Shown: positions 39,369 to 48,441, numbered from the stretch's first letter. The stretch is 64,000 nt of DNA from Achromobacter spanius (GCF_029637605.1 NZ_CP121261.1:4898001-4962000), one strand, 5' to 3'. The notes: a model not told the origin generated them from the letters alone. Numbers and translations: made by a program.

Positions 39369-40378
39369 CAGGCGCTCGCTTCGTTCAGGTGACAGGCCGA
39401 CCAATGGCCCGCCGAGATTTCTTTCAGGGCCGGCGCCTGCTCGCGGCATCGCGGCATGGCGTGGGGGCAACGGGGGTTGAAGGTGCAGCCCGGGGGCGGG
39501 TTCAGCGGCGACGGGATTTCTCCCTTGATCGGCGTGAACTTGCGGCCACGGCGGGCCACGTCCGGCACCTCGGCCATCAAGGCCTGAGTGTACGGGTGGT
39601 TGGCGCGCGCGAAGATCTCGGCCGACGTGGAAATTTCCACGATCTTGCCCAGGTACATGATCGCGACGCGATCCGAGATGTGCTTGACCACGCCCAGGTC
39701 GTGGCTGATGAAGAGATACGTAAAGCCGTGCTGTTCGCGCAGGTCCATGAACAGGTTGATCACCTGTGCCTGGATGGACACGTCCAGCGCGGCCACGGGC
39801 TCGTCGCAAACCAGGAACTTGGGCGCCACCATCAGCGCGCGGGCGATGCCGATGCGCTGGCGCTGGCCGCCGGAAATCTGGTGGGGAAAGCGGTCGCGGT
39901 ATTCGGCGTCCAGACCCACTTCCTTCAAGGCCTGGTCAATACGAGCGGGGATCTCGGCCGGCGGCGCCAACTTGTGGACCTTCAGCGATTCGCCCAGGAT
40001 CTGGCGCAGGCGCTGGCGCGGGTTCAAGGACGCTTGCGGGTCCTGGAAAATCATCTGCACGCCCAGCGTGTAGGCCAGCTTGTCGGCGCCGCGCAGGCGC
40101 ACGGCGTCGCGGCCCTGGTACAGCAGTTCGCCTTCAGTCTGGCGGTGCAGGCCGGCCACGACGCGGCCCAGGGTGGACTTGCCGCAACCTGATTCACCCA
40201 CCAGCCCGACGACTTCGCCGCGCTGGATGGACAGGTCCACGCCGTTCACGGCATGCACCGTGCGGCGGTCCAACGGGCGGCCGGTCAGGGCCAGGATGCG
40301 CTGGGCCAGGTCGGGGCGCTGTTCGAATCGCTTGTGGACGTTCTTGAGCTCGATGACGGGAGTATCGGCTTGGCTCAT
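39368..40378 (-). CDS. dppF: Dipeptide/oligopeptide ABC transporter ATP-binding protein (DppF-like)
   Basis: 336 residues. Walker A GLVGESGCGKSTLG, signature HQISGGQRQRIGIARAL, Walker B FLVCDEPVAALD, His-switch ISHDLG. The C-terminal oligopeptide-transporter extension carries the CTFNPRCPHAMPRC cysteine motif. It forms a heterodimeric ATPase with the DppD-like protein; the start overlaps the dppD stop (ATGA). Confidence 0.93.
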   Translation of the reverse strand: MSQADTPVIELKNVHKRFEQRPDLAQRILALTGRPLDRRTVHAVNGVDLSIQRGEVVGLVGESGCGKSTLGRVVAGLHRQTEGELLYQGRDAVRLRGADKLAYTLGVQMIFQDPQASLNPRQRLRQILGESLKVHKLAPPAEIPARIDQALKEVGLDAEYRDRFPHQISGGQRQRIGIARALMVAPKFLVCDEPVAALDVSIQAQVINLFMDLREQHGFTYLFISHDLGVVKHISDRVAIMYLGKIVEISTSAEIFARANHPYTQALMAEVPDVARRGRKFTPIKGEIPSPLNPPPGCTFNPRCPHAMPRCREQAPALKEISAGHWSACHLNEASA

Positions 40379-41358
40379 GCTTGCTGTGCCTCGCGGGCTA
40401 TCGGCACGTAACAGCGGTAGCTGCGCGGACCTTCGGTGGTAACGGAGGGGGCTTGTTCGGTGCAGCGCGGGATAACCTTGGTGCAGCGCGGCCGGAACGC
40501 GCAGCCCGACGGGCGGCCCGCCAGGCTGGGCGCCATGCCGTTGATCTGGTGCAGGCGGGCGCCGGGCTGGGTGGCGCCGGGCATCGAATCCAGCAGACCC
40601 CGGGTGTAGGGGTGGCGCGGCGATTCCAGCACCTGTTCAACCGGGCCGCTTTCCACAATGCGGCCGGCATACATGACGGCCACGCGGTCGGCCAGTTCGG
40701 CCACCACGCCCAGGTCGTGGGTGATCCAGATAAGCGCGGTGTTGTGCTCGCGGCAGATCTCTTGCATGCGGTAGAGAATCTGCCCCTGGATGGTGACGTC
40801 CAGCGCGGTCGTGGGCTCGTCGCAAATGATCAGGTCGGGCTTGTTCAGCATGGCGATGGCGATCGCCACGCGCTGGCGCATGCCGCCGGAAAACTCATGC
40901 GGATAGCTCTTCAAGCGCTTTTCGGGCGACGGAATGCCCACCATCTCCAGCGCCTCGCGGCAGCGTTCCTCGGCTTGCGCCCGGGACACGCTTTCGTGCG
41001 TGAGGATGGCTTCCATCATCTGCTCGCCGATGCTCAGCACCGGGTTCAGCGTCATCAAGGGGTCCTGGAAGATCATGGCGATGCGGTTGCCGCGCAACTG
41101 GCGCATCTGCTCTTCCGTGAACTTGCGCAGGTCGGTGCCCTTGAACTTCACTTCGCCGTCCACCACTTCCCCGGGCGGGTCGATCAGGCCCAGCAGCGAG
41201 AAGCCGGTCACGGATTTGCCGGAGCCGGATTCGCCCACCAGACCCACGATTTCGCCGCGGCGCACGGTAAGGTCGACGCCGTCGACGGCCAGATACGCAC
41301 CGGCTTCGGTGTGGAATGCGGTGCGCAGTCCGCGCACATCAAGAAGGATATCGCTCAT
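40375..41358 (-). CDS. dppD: Dipeptide/oligopeptide ABC transporter ATP-binding protein (DppD-like)
   Basis: 327 residues from the ATG at 41358 ([20 protein letters not shown]); the frame extends upstream but those 21 residues are not family sequence. Walker [15 protein letters not shown], signature [16 protein letters not shown], Walker [13 protein letters not shown], and a C-terminal [14 protein letters not shown] cysteine motif. It pairs with DppF. Confidence 0.93.
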   Translation of the reverse strand: MSDILLDVRGLRTAFHTEAGAYLAVDGVDLTVRRGEIVGLVGESGSGKSVTGFSLLGLIDPPGEVVDGEVKFKGTDLRKFTEEQMRQLRGNRIAMIFQDPLMTLNPVLSIGEQMMEAILTHESVSRAQAEERCREALEMVGIPSPEKRLKSYPHEFSGGMRQRVAIAIAMLNKPDLIICDEPTTALDVTIQGQILYRMQEICREHNTALIWITHDLGVVAELADRVAVMYAGRIVESGPVEQVLESPRHPYTRGLLDSMPGATQPGARLHQINGMAPSLAGRPSGCAFRPRCTKVIPRCTEQAPSVTTEGPRSYRCYVPIAREAQQA

Positions 41359-41395
41359 TTCAGTTGTCCATTGCGCCACAGGCGACGGGTGGGCG

Positions 41396-42313
41396 TCATC
41401 GCTTGGGGTCCAGGCTTTCACGCAGGCGGTCGCCCACGATGTTGATGGAAAGAATCAGCACCAGCAGCGCAATGCCGGGGAACAGACTGATCCAGTAATC
41501 GCCCGACAGCAGGTATTGGAAGCCGTTGGAAATCAACAAGCCCAGCGACGGCTCGGTGATCGGCACGCCGACGCCCAGGAACGACAAGGTGGCTTCCAGC
41601 GCGATGGCGGTGGCGATCTGGATGGTGGCGAACACCATGACGGGGCCCAGGCAGTTGGGCAGCAGGTGGAACACCATGATGCGCCAGGCCGGAAAGCCCA
41701 GGTTGGCGGCGGCTTCCACATATTCCTTGCGGCGTTCTTGCAGCGCGCGGCTGCGCATGATGCGGGCATAGTGCCCCCACTGCACCAGCACCAGCGCCAG
41801 GATCACCTTGTCCACGCCGCGCCCCAGCACCACCAGCAGCACCAGCGCCACGAGAATGGTCGGGAAGCCCAGGATGAAGTCGACGATGCGCATCAGGATG
41901 GTGTCGACCAGGCCGCCCACGTAGGCGGCGATCAGGCCGATGGCGCCGCCGATGGCGGTGGCCAGCACCACGGCCGACAGGCCCACCATGAGACTGATGC
42001 GCAAGCCATACAGGATGGCGCTGAGCATGTCGCGCCCTTGGTCGTCGGTGCCCAGCCAGGCGATGCTGCCGTCCATCAGCGCCTGGCGCGGCGCCAGGCG
42101 GCCGTCCAGCAGCGACAGGTTGGCCAGGTCGTAGGGATTCTGCGGCGCGAAGTAGGGCGCGAAGACCACCAGGATGATCAGGACGGCCAGCGCGATCACG
42201 GAGCCGCGCACGGTGGGGCGCGCGCGGAGCTTTTTCAGGATGGAGGCGCGCTGCGGGGTCTCGGCCAGGGGCTGGACGGTGCGAGTGCGGCCGGAATTGG
42301 GAATGTTAGCCAT
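41396..42313 (-). CDS. dppC: Dipeptide/oligopeptide ABC transporter permease (DppC-like)
   Basis: 305 residues, with six predicted membrane helices after a soluble N-terminal extension of about 40 residues. WLGTDDQGRDMLSAILYGLRISLMVGL is the typical DppC/OppC start of the transmembrane domain, and the EAA loop is EYVEAAANLGFPAWRIMVFHLLPN. It partners the DppB-like protein six bases upstream. Confidence 0.94.
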   Translation of the reverse strand: MANIPNSGRTRTVQPLAETPQRASILKKLRARPTVRGSVIALAVLIILVVFAPYFAPQNPYDLANLSLLDGRLAPRQALMDGSIAWLGTDDQGRDMLSAILYGLRISLMVGLSAVVLATAIGGAIGLIAAYVGGLVDTILMRIVDFILGFPTILVALVLLVVLGRGVDKVILALVLVQWGHYARIMRSRALQERRKEYVEAAANLGFPAWRIMVFHLLPNCLGPVMVFATIQIATAIALEATLSFLGVGVPITEPSLGLLISNGFQYLLSGDYWISLFPGIALLVLILSINIVGDRLRESLDPKR

Positions 42314-42319
42314 GGCGGA

Positions 42320-43297
42320 TTATTGAGCGGGGGCCACGAGCTGCACGCGCGGGTCGAGCGCGGCGTACAGAATGTCCACAACCAGGTTGATGACCACGAA
42401 GATCAGGGTGACCAGCATCACGTAGGCGACCACCACGGGGCGGTCCAGCTGGTAGACGCTGTCGATCAGCAGCTTGCCCATCCCCGGCCACGCGAACACG
42501 GTTTCGGTGATGGTGGAATAGGCGATCAGGCTGCCGAACTCCATGCCGATCACGGTCACGACGGGGATCAGGATGTTGCGCAGGATGTGGCGGCGCACGA
42601 TGCGCCCGGGCTTGACGCCCTTGGCGCGCGCGAATTTCACGTAATCCTGGCTGCGTGCCTCGACCACGCCCGAGGCGGTCAGGCGCAGCACCAGCGCAAT
42701 GTTGGCCAGCGCCAGGTTGATGGCCGGCATGATCAGATGCGCCCAGCCGTCGGCGGTCAGGATGGACAGGCGTATGCCCAGCACCGTGACGGTGTCGCCA
42801 CGCCCCGTGGCGGGCAGCCAGCCCAGCCACACGGCAAACAGCAGAATCAACATCATGCCCTGCCAGAAGTTCGGCAACGAAAATCCCAGCACCGACGACG
42901 CCATGATGCCGCGGCCCAGATACTCGTCGCGGTACAGGCCGGCAACCAGCCCCAGCGGAATCCCGATCACACAGGTCAGCATGATGGCCACGATGACGAG
43001 TTCGAACGTGGCGGGAATGCGCTGCACGATCAGTTCAATGGCCGGAATGCCGTGCACGAAGGACGTGCCCAGGTCGCCATGCAGCGCGCGCCACAGAAAA
43101 CCGGTGTATTGCTGCCAAACCGGCAGGTCCAGGCCCAGGCGGGCGATCATCGCCTCGCGAGCTGCCTGGCTGGCTTCGGGGCTGACCAGCAGTTCGATCG
43201 GGTCGCCCACGGCATACACCGCGAAGAAGACCACGACCGAAACGGCCAGCAGTACGAACAGACTCTGTATCAGTCTGCGCAGGATGAACAAGGCCAC
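42320..43297 (-). CDS. dppB: Dipeptide/oligopeptide ABC transporter permease (DppB-like)
   Basis: 325 residues from a GTG at 43297 with AGGAA 8 bases upstream. N-terminal helix FILRRLIQSLFVLLAVSVVVFF, DLGTSFVHGIPAIELIVQRIPATFELVI and the EAA loop DYVKFARAKGVKPGRIVRRHILRN are diagnostic of DppB/OppB. It forms the inner-membrane channel with DppC. Confidence 0.94.
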   Translation of the reverse strand: MALFILRRLIQSLFVLLAVSVVVFFAVYAVGDPIELLVSPEASQAAREAMIARLGLDLPVWQQYTGFLWRALHGDLGTSFVHGIPAIELIVQRIPATFELVIVAIMLTCVIGIPLGLVAGLYRDEYLGRGIMASSVLGFSLPNFWQGMMLILLFAVWLGWLPATGRGDTVTVLGIRLSILTADGWAHLIMPAINLALANIALVLRLTASGVVEARSQDYVKFARAKGVKPGRIVRRHILRNILIPVVTVIGMEFGSLIAYSTITETVFAWPGMGKLLIDSVYQLDRPVVVAYVMLVTLIFVVINLVVDILYAALDPRVQLVAPAQ

Positions 43298-43355
43298 GTG
43301 ATGATTTCCTTGGTGGGCTCAGGGTTGCTTGGCGCCGAGTGCTTGCTTGGCGGGA

Positions 43356-44987
43356 TTATTTGGCGGGTTTGGCCGACATGGCCAGGGTGTATTGGTCGGC
43401 TCGGCCTTCGTAGACCAGCCCCTTCTTGAAAGCCCAGATGCTGCTTTCAAAGTGCAGGGGAATGCTGGGCAGGTCGGCCAGTGCAATCGTCAGGGACTGT
43501 TGCAACAGCTTTTCCCGCTCGGCGGGGTCCACGGTGACCAGCGCGCGCTTGAACACAGCATCGAACTCGGGGTTGTCGTAACCGCCATAGTTGCTGGTGC
43601 CCAGGCCCTGGGCTTTGTCGAACCGGGTGACCCAGTATTGTAGGAAAGACGAGGCTTCGCCGGTTTCGGACGACCAGCCGCCCATCGCGAAACTGAATTC
43701 GCGCTTGGCGCGCTTGGGGAAATACACCGAGCGCGTCATGGCGTCGACCGTCGTCTTGATGCCCACGCGCGACAGGTACTGCGCCACCGCTTGCGAGATC
43801 TGGGCGTCGTTGATGTAGCGGTCGTTGGTGGACGAAATAGTCAGCTCGAACCCGTTGGGGTAGCCGGCTTCGGCCAGCAGCTTCTTCGCGCCCTCGGGGT
43901 CATACTTCAGTTCGGGCGGGTGGGGCAGCGTGCCGAACATGCCGTCGGGCAGGAACTGGTTGGCGGGCGTGGCGGCGCCGTCCATGATGCGCGCGGTGAT
44001 GGTCTTGCGGTCGATGGCCATGGAGATGGCGCGGCGCACGCGCACGTCCTGCAAGGGGTTCTTGCCGTCGGCGGCCTTGACGGTGGGGCTGGGGTTGCGC
44101 GCCACGTCGAACTGAAAATACACCACGCGCACCGACGGCGTGATGACGTAGCCAAAGCCCGGTGTTTCCGAAATGCGCTTCACGTCGCGTGCGGCAGGGT
44201 TCTCGATCAGGTCGAAATCACCGGCCAATAGCCCGGTCAGGCGCGGTCCGGCGGCCGGTACGGGAATCAGCTTGACGTTCTGCCAGGCAGGTTTGTCGCC
44301 CCAGTAGCCGTCGTTGCGTGTCAGTTCGATGCCCGTGCCTTTCACGTAGGACTTCAGCGTGTAGGGGCCGGTGCCGATCACGTCGCGGCCGCCGTTGAAG
44401 TCGGCGACGGTGGGCCAGGGGCCGGTCACGCCGCACTTGTTCGCCAGGTCGAACGTGATGGGACCGTGCTGGACGATGCCGTTCCAGAGCATGGCCGTGC
44501 GGGTCAGGTCGTTGGGCAAGAGCGGATAGGGCTTGCGCGTCTTGATGAGCAGCTTGTTGCCGTCTTGCGCCCGCACATCGGCAAACTTCTGCACGATCGC
44601 CGGGTACGAGCCGCCAATGGACTGCTCGTTATTCATCACGCGGCAGAACGTAAAAATCACGTCCTGGGCGGTGAAGGGCTGGCCATTCGAAAACTTGACG
44701 CCCTCGCGCAGCGTGAACTCCCAAGTCGTGTCGTCCACTGCCTTCCAGCTTGTGGCCAGACGCGGAATTAGGCCCATCTTGGCGTCCTGGCCCACCAGCG
44801 TTTCGAACATGTGCGAGGTCATCGCGTCGTTCGGCGTGGCTTGGTGATAGTGCGGGTCCATCGACGTCGGTTCGGAGGACAAGCCAATTGTCAGGGTGGC
44901 CGCTTGCGCCTGCGCCATGGCGGCGGGGGCGGCGGCGGCCAGCGTACAGGCCAGTAATGCGCTGCGGATAGTTACCTGGATGGACAT
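43356..44987 (-). CDS. Peptide ABC transporter substrate-binding protein, copy 1 (DppA-like)
   Basis: 543 residues with a signal peptide ending AAMAQA. Family 5 solute-binding protein: LTIGLSSEPTSMDPHYHQATPNDAMTSHMFETL, WEFTLREGVKFSNGQPFTAQDV, GTGPYTLKSYVKGTGIELTRN, and the C-terminal LPSIPLHFESSIWAFKKGL. It is very similar over its whole length to the protein at 46119-47732, so the two arose by duplication. It is directly upstream of dppB (58 bases), the usual position for the receptor. Confidence 0.93.
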   Translation of the reverse strand: MSIQVTIRSALLACTLAAAAPAAMAQAQAATLTIGLSSEPTSMDPHYHQATPNDAMTSHMFETLVGQDAKMGLIPRLATSWKAVDDTTWEFTLREGVKFSNGQPFTAQDVIFTFCRVMNNEQSIGGSYPAIVQKFADVRAQDGNKLLIKTRKPYPLLPNDLTRTAMLWNGIVQHGPITFDLANKCGVTGPWPTVADFNGGRDVIGTGPYTLKSYVKGTGIELTRNDGYWGDKPAWQNVKLIPVPAAGPRLTGLLAGDFDLIENPAARDVKRISETPGFGYVITPSVRVVYFQFDVARNPSPTVKAADGKNPLQDVRVRRAISMAIDRKTITARIMDGAATPANQFLPDGMFGTLPHPPELKYDPEGAKKLLAEAGYPNGFELTISSTNDRYINDAQISQAVAQYLSRVGIKTTVDAMTRSVYFPKRAKREFSFAMGGWSSETGEASSFLQYWVTRFDKAQGLGTSNYGGYDNPEFDAVFKRALVTVDPAEREKLLQQSLTIALADLPSIPLHFESSIWAFKKGLVYEGRADQYTLAMSAKPAK

Positions 44988-45053
44988 GCTTTCCCTTGTT
45001 GTTTTGGATGATGCCGGCGGTGCCTCGTGCTTGGGCGCCGCTCGGTTTGCGGA

Positions 45054-46025
45054 TCAGACGATAGCCTGCGCCAGGCGGACCACGGTGACGCCGGGCCGCA
45101 GATTGGCGGTGGACGGCATGATCAGCACGCAGTCGTCATAGGGCGTGACCACGGCTTCGCCTTCGGACCAGCCGATGACGGTGCCCGCCGTGGCCAAGGT
45201 TTCCAGGCCCTTCCAGGGCTGGTCGAAACGGAAGTCCGCGCTTTTGGCGGCGACGGCGTGGGTGACCCGCAGCGCGCGCTGGGCGGCTGCCGCGGGCGCG
45301 AACCAGGCGTCGGGGATGTCGTCGCGGTCCACCGTGCCGGCTTCCAGCAGGAAGCGCGCCATCTGGTCCACCGCCACGCCGCGCGCTTCGGGCGCGCCGT
45401 GGAAACCGCATTCGATCAGTAGCGAGCGCGTGCCGTTGTCACCCGTTTCGCCAAAGCGGCCGTAGTCGCGCATGCGCACGCCGGCGGCATGGCCCGCGTC
45501 CGCGATGATGGTGGCGGGGTTGCCCAGCGCCAGCGCCAGGTCGATATTGCGCTGCTCCATGCCGGTCAGTTGCAGCGGCACGTCGGAATTGCTCATGGAA
45601 TGAAAGTCCAGCAACCAGTCTGCCTGTTCCACCCACGGACGGATCTGCGCGGCGCGGCGGCGTTCCTGGCTGATCGGCACGGTCAGCTTGTCGTCGCTCC
45701 AGACGCGGTTCATGTCTTCGTCGACAAAACGCGCGGGGGCGTAATTGGTGGAATCGAAGCGGTCGAACGCCGCCAGGTTGCAAAAGGCCAGGGTCAGCGA
45801 GCCCCGGCGCGGGCGCAGCCCGGCCGCAAGCGCTTCCTTCAAGGCCCAGGCGCCGCACAGCTCGTTGCCGTGGATCAGCGCGCTCAACATTACTCGCTTG
45901 CCCGGCACGCCGGAGTCAAAATGCCAGACGCCGGGCGTCTCCGTATTGCCCAAGCGCTCCGATGACAAATCCGGACAGGCAAGAAGAAAAGGGCGGGGCT
46001 GGACCGCGGGCGTGGACGTGGGCAT
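45054..46025 (-). CDS. Succinylglutamate desuccinylase/aspartoacylase-family (M14-like) deacylase
   Basis: 323 residues from the ATG at 46025 (20 upstream in-frame residues rejected). Zinc ligands His52 and Glu55 in ALIHGNELCG, and His142 in LLDFHSMSNSD. The VDEDMNRVW segment matches the DLNRxF motif of aspartoacylases, and Glu205 in LLIECGFHG is the likely catalytic acid. Such enzymes remove acyl groups from N-acylated amino acids. It lies between two peptide-binding-protein genes, which suggests that the imported substrates carry N-acyl groups. There is no signal peptide. Confidence 0.85.
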   Translation of the reverse strand: MPTSTPAVQPRPFLLACPDLSSERLGNTETPGVWHFDSGVPGKRVMLSALIHGNELCGAWALKEALAAGLRPRRGSLTLAFCNLAAFDRFDSTNYAPARFVDEDMNRVWSDDKLTVPISQERRRAAQIRPWVEQADWLLDFHSMSNSDVPLQLTGMEQRNIDLALALGNPATIIADAGHAAGVRMRDYGRFGETGDNGTRSLLIECGFHGAPEARGVAVDQMARFLLEAGTVDRDDIPDAWFAPAAAAQRALRVTHAVAAKSADFRFDQPWKGLETLATAGTVIGWSEGEAVVTPYDDCVLIMPSTANLRPGVTVVRLAQAIV

Positions 46026-46067
46026 GGGGAACTCCGATGAAGCGGGGGAATTGTATAGGGATCCGGC

Positions 46068-46096
46068 AAAAGAAAACGGCTGCACGAGGCAGCCGT
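46068..46096 (-). terminator. Rho-independent terminator between the second binding-protein gene and the deacylase gene
   Basis: Read on the minus strand: ACGGCTGC, 5-base loop, GCAGCCGT followed by TTTCTTTT. It lies 22 bases after the stop of the binding-protein gene at 46119, so much of that transcript should stop before the rest of the cluster. Confidence 0.85.
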
Positions 46097-46118
46097 CTCA
46101 CGGTTCAAGCGAACCAGA

Positions 46119-47732
46119 TTACTTCTTTTCGGGCGTGACCGACGTCGCCAGCGTGTATTGGTCGCGGCGACCTTCGTAGGTGATGCCCTTGCGGAAGGCC
46201 CAGATGCTGCTTTCAAAGTGCAGCGGAATCAGCGGCACGTTGTCCAGGGCGATCTGGGTGGCTTCCTGCAACAGCTTTTCGCGCTTGGGCGCGTCAACCG
46301 TCACGATGGCTTCCTTGTAGACCTTGTCGAAATCGGCATTGGAGAAGCCGCCGTAGTTGCTGGTGCCCAGGCTCTTGGGCGAATCCAGCGACGCGACCCA
46401 CAGCTGGAACAGCGCCGAGGCTTCACCCGTTTCCGCCGGCCAGCCGCCCATCGAGAAGCTGAATTCGCGCTTGGCGCGCTTGGGGAAATAGATGGAGGCC
46501 GTCATGGCGTCCACATTGGTCTTGATGCCGACGCGGGCCAGGTACTGGGCCACGGCCTGGGCGATCTGGCCGTCGTTGACGTAGCGGTCGTTGGTGGACG
46601 ACAGCGTTAATTCAAAGCCGTTGGGGTAGCCGGCTTCGGCCAGCAGCTTCTTCGCGCCTTCCGGGTCGTACTTGATTTCCGGTGCCTTGGGCAGCGCGCC
46701 GAACATGCCGTCGGGCATGAACTGGTAGGCCGGGGTGGCCATGCCGTCCATGATGCGCGCGGTGATGGTCTTGCGGTCGATGGCCATGGAAATGGCCTTG
46801 CGCACACGCAGGTCCTGCAGCGGGTTCTTGCCGTCGGCGCTCTTGACGAACGGGCTCGGGTTGCGTGCCACGTCCGGCTGGAAGAACACCAGGCGGGTGG
46901 ACGGCGTAGCGACGAAGCCGAACTTCGGGTTGTCCTTCAGGCGGGGCAGGTCGCGGGCGGCGGGGTTTTCGATCATGTCGAAATCACCCGACAGCAGGCC
47001 GGTCAGGCGCGGGCCGGCGGACGGCACCGGCACGAACTTCACTTCCTTCCAGGCCGGCTTGTCGCCCCAGTAGTTCTCGTTGCGGACGAGTTCGATGCCG
47101 GTGCCCTTTACGTAGGACTTCAGGGTGTACGGGCCGGTGCCGATGGCATCCTTGCCGTTGTTGAAGTCGGCCACCGTGGGCCAGGCGCCCGTCACGCCGC
47201 AACCCTTCTTGGGGTCGAACGTCAGCTTGCCGTGCTCAACAATGCCGTTCCAGATGATGGGCAGCGAGCGGGCCAGCTCGGCGGGCATCAGCGGGAAGGG
47301 TTCGGCGGTCTTGATGATGACGGTGTGCGCGTCGGGCGTTTGCACGTCGGCGATGCGCTTGGTCATGTCCATGTAGGACTGCGACACGTTGGTTTCGTTG
47401 TTCAGCGTGCGGCAGATCGTGAACAGCACGTCTTCGGACGTGAACGGCTTGCCGTTCGAGAACTTGACGTCGTCGCGCAGCTTGAATTCCCAGGTCAGGT
47501 CGTCCAGGTTCTTCCAGGACGTGGCCAACTGGGGCTTGAGCTTCATGTCGGCGCTGCGGCCCACCAGCGAATTGTAGACGTGCGCGGAGAACGCGTCGTT
47601 CTGCGTCATCTTGTGATAGTGGGGATCTGCCGAAGTGGGTTCGGCCGACAGGCCGATCTTCAGCGTCTGGGCTTGAGCGGCTGCCAGGGGAATGGCGGCG
47701 GCCACAAGGGCCAGGGTGGTGCGCAACTTCAT
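46119..47732 (-). CDS. dppA: Peptide ABC transporter substrate-binding protein, copy 2 (DppA-like)
   Basis: 537 residues; signal peptide ends AAAQAQ. Same family and near-identical motifs to copy 1: LKIGLSAEPTSADPHYHKMTQNDAF, KFSNGKPFTSEDVLF, GTGPYTLKSYVKGTGIELVRNENYWGDKP, LIPLHFESSIWAFRKG. It has its own promoter (47861-47890), a leader of about 120 bases with a 9-bp hairpin, and its own terminator, so it is probably made in excess over the transporter. The ligand may differ from copy 1. Confidence 0.93.
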   Translation of the reverse strand: MKLRTTLALVAAAIPLAAAQAQTLKIGLSAEPTSADPHYHKMTQNDAFSAHVYNSLVGRSADMKLKPQLATSWKNLDDLTWEFKLRDDVKFSNGKPFTSEDVLFTICRTLNNETNVSQSYMDMTKRIADVQTPDAHTVIIKTAEPFPLMPAELARSLPIIWNGIVEHGKLTFDPKKGCGVTGAWPTVADFNNGKDAIGTGPYTLKSYVKGTGIELVRNENYWGDKPAWKEVKFVPVPSAGPRLTGLLSGDFDMIENPAARDLPRLKDNPKFGFVATPSTRLVFFQPDVARNPSPFVKSADGKNPLQDLRVRKAISMAIDRKTITARIMDGMATPAYQFMPDGMFGALPKAPEIKYDPEGAKKLLAEAGYPNGFELTLSSTNDRYVNDGQIAQAVAQYLARVGIKTNVDAMTASIYFPKRAKREFSFSMGGWPAETGEASALFQLWVASLDSPKSLGTSNYGGFSNADFDKVYKEAIVTVDAPKREKLLQEATQIALDNVPLIPLHFESSIWAFRKGITYEGRRDQYTLATSVTPEKK

Positions 47733-48086
47733 GTGACAACTCCGGAGGGATAGCGAACCGGATCATGCCTGCGCGAAAACCACCGCCGCCGCGGCCGGAC
47801 ACGTTGTCGGCCGCGGGCAAACTAGGATGGGTTGGCGCCAGGCACGACGGCAAGGGGCCGATTATCAATAGGGGCTTCGCGCGTTGTCAATGAAGAACGG
47901 CGAATCTGGAGCTAGGGAAAACGCCGAGAGGAAGGGAACAAGCGGGGATGCTTGCCCGGGCGAGAGTGCCGAAAAAGACACCGAACGCCTGTCATCGGGC
48001 GCTTGTCCAGCAAGCGGGCCGAAAACGACAGCGCGCCGGGCGAAACCGCGAATATCGATCGCGGTTTCAGCCCAGCGCGGCTGTTT
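47733..48086. other. Intergenic region: leader and promoter of the binding-protein gene, hairpins
   Basis: 354 bases without a supported gene. From left: leader of the minus-strand binding-protein gene with stem CCGCGGCCG/CGGCCGCGG (47789-47816), its promoter (47861-47890), then about 150 bases with no signal, then stem GAAACCGCG/CGCGGTTTC (48042-48068) and a small stem CAGCC/GGCTG with TTTTT (48068-48088). Confidence 0.65.
47861..47890 (-). promoter_or_regulatory. Sigma-70 promoter of the peptide-binding-protein gene
   Basis: Minus strand: TTGACA (47890-47885), 18-base spacer, GATAAT (47866-47861). A consensus -35 box. Confidence 0.75.
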
Positions 48087-48088
48087 TT
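48042..48088. terminator. Paired stem-loops downstream of the 77-residue gene
   Basis: GAAACCGCG (48042-48050) pairs with CGCGGTTTC (48060-48068); next, CAGCC (48068-48072) pairs with GGCTG (48079-48083), followed on the plus strand by TTTTT. Probably marks the end of the minus-strand small gene, although the T-tract is on the plus-strand side. Confidence 0.4.
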
Positions 48089-48320
48089 ACCACTGCGAGC
48101 CGGAGAAGCGCGAGCTGGCGGCGCGGGCCTTGTTCATCGACTCGTTCACTTCGTCGATGAAGGCAAACACGCTGGCGACAGCGGCGATCACGGCTTGGCC
48201 GGCCTTCTTCAGGCTGGTCAGCGGATGGGAATTGGGTTGGTTCTCGAGGGCGCCGCGCAGCAGGTCGCGCTCCAGCGCGTCGGTCAGGCGGGCAGTGCTA
48301 TTCAGGGTCAGTTCGCTCAT
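48087..48320 (-). CDS. Small protein of unknown function, 77 residues
   Basis: ATG at 48320 with GGAG 7 bases upstream (48331-48328), a near-consensus promoter and a short leader, so it is very likely real. The sequence starts MSELTLNSTARLTDALERDLLRGALENQ, a likely amphipathic helix, then has one mildly hydrophobic helix AGQAVIAAVASVFAFIDEVNESMNKAR and a Ser/Arg tail. No family recognised; it could be membrane-associated or a small helical regulator. The promoter carries two copies of a 15-bp palindromic element, which implies tight control. Confidence 0.7.
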   Translation of the reverse strand: MSELTLNSTARLTDALERDLLRGALENQPNSHPLTSLKKAGQAVIAAVASVFAFIDEVNESMNKARAASSRFSGSQW

Positions 48321-48356
48321 GGTCTTTCTCCAGTCCGTTTCGTCTTGGTGAAAACC

Positions 48357-48386
48357 ATTATAGGGATAACCCTAGTTCGAAAGCAA
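48357..48386 (-). promoter_or_regulatory. Sigma-70 promoter of the 77-residue gene
   Basis: Minus strand: TTGCTT (48386-48381), 18-base spacer, perfect TATAAT (48362-48357). Expected start near 48350, leader about 30 bases. Confidence 0.75.
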
Positions 48387-48411
48387 TGACCTTTTCAGGG
48401 AAAACCCTAGT
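48362..48411 (-). promoter_or_regulatory. Two copies of ACTAGGGTTWTCCCT, probable operators
   Basis: Minus-strand ACTAGGGTTTTCCCT (48411-48397) and ACTAGGGTTATCCCT (48376-48362), spaced 35 bases centre to centre. The second fills most of the promoter spacer and touches the -10 box; the first lies upstream of -35. The core AGGGTTWTCCCT is nearly palindromic, as expected for a dimeric regulator. Confidence 0.6.
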
Positions 48412-48441
48412 ATGTTGTAAAAATGTTTATTTGACGGGGAC

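Noticed and set aside
40934..43429. 831-codon plus-strand open frame opposite the Dpp permease genes
   Set aside because: It lies antisense to three clear transporter genes, and its composition (Gln/His/Asp-rich) is typical of shadow frames.
47821..47840. Eighth copy of the palindromic repeat (AGGATGGGTTGG)
   Set aside because: Only about ten bases match; there is no second arm and the sequence lies in the binding-protein leader.
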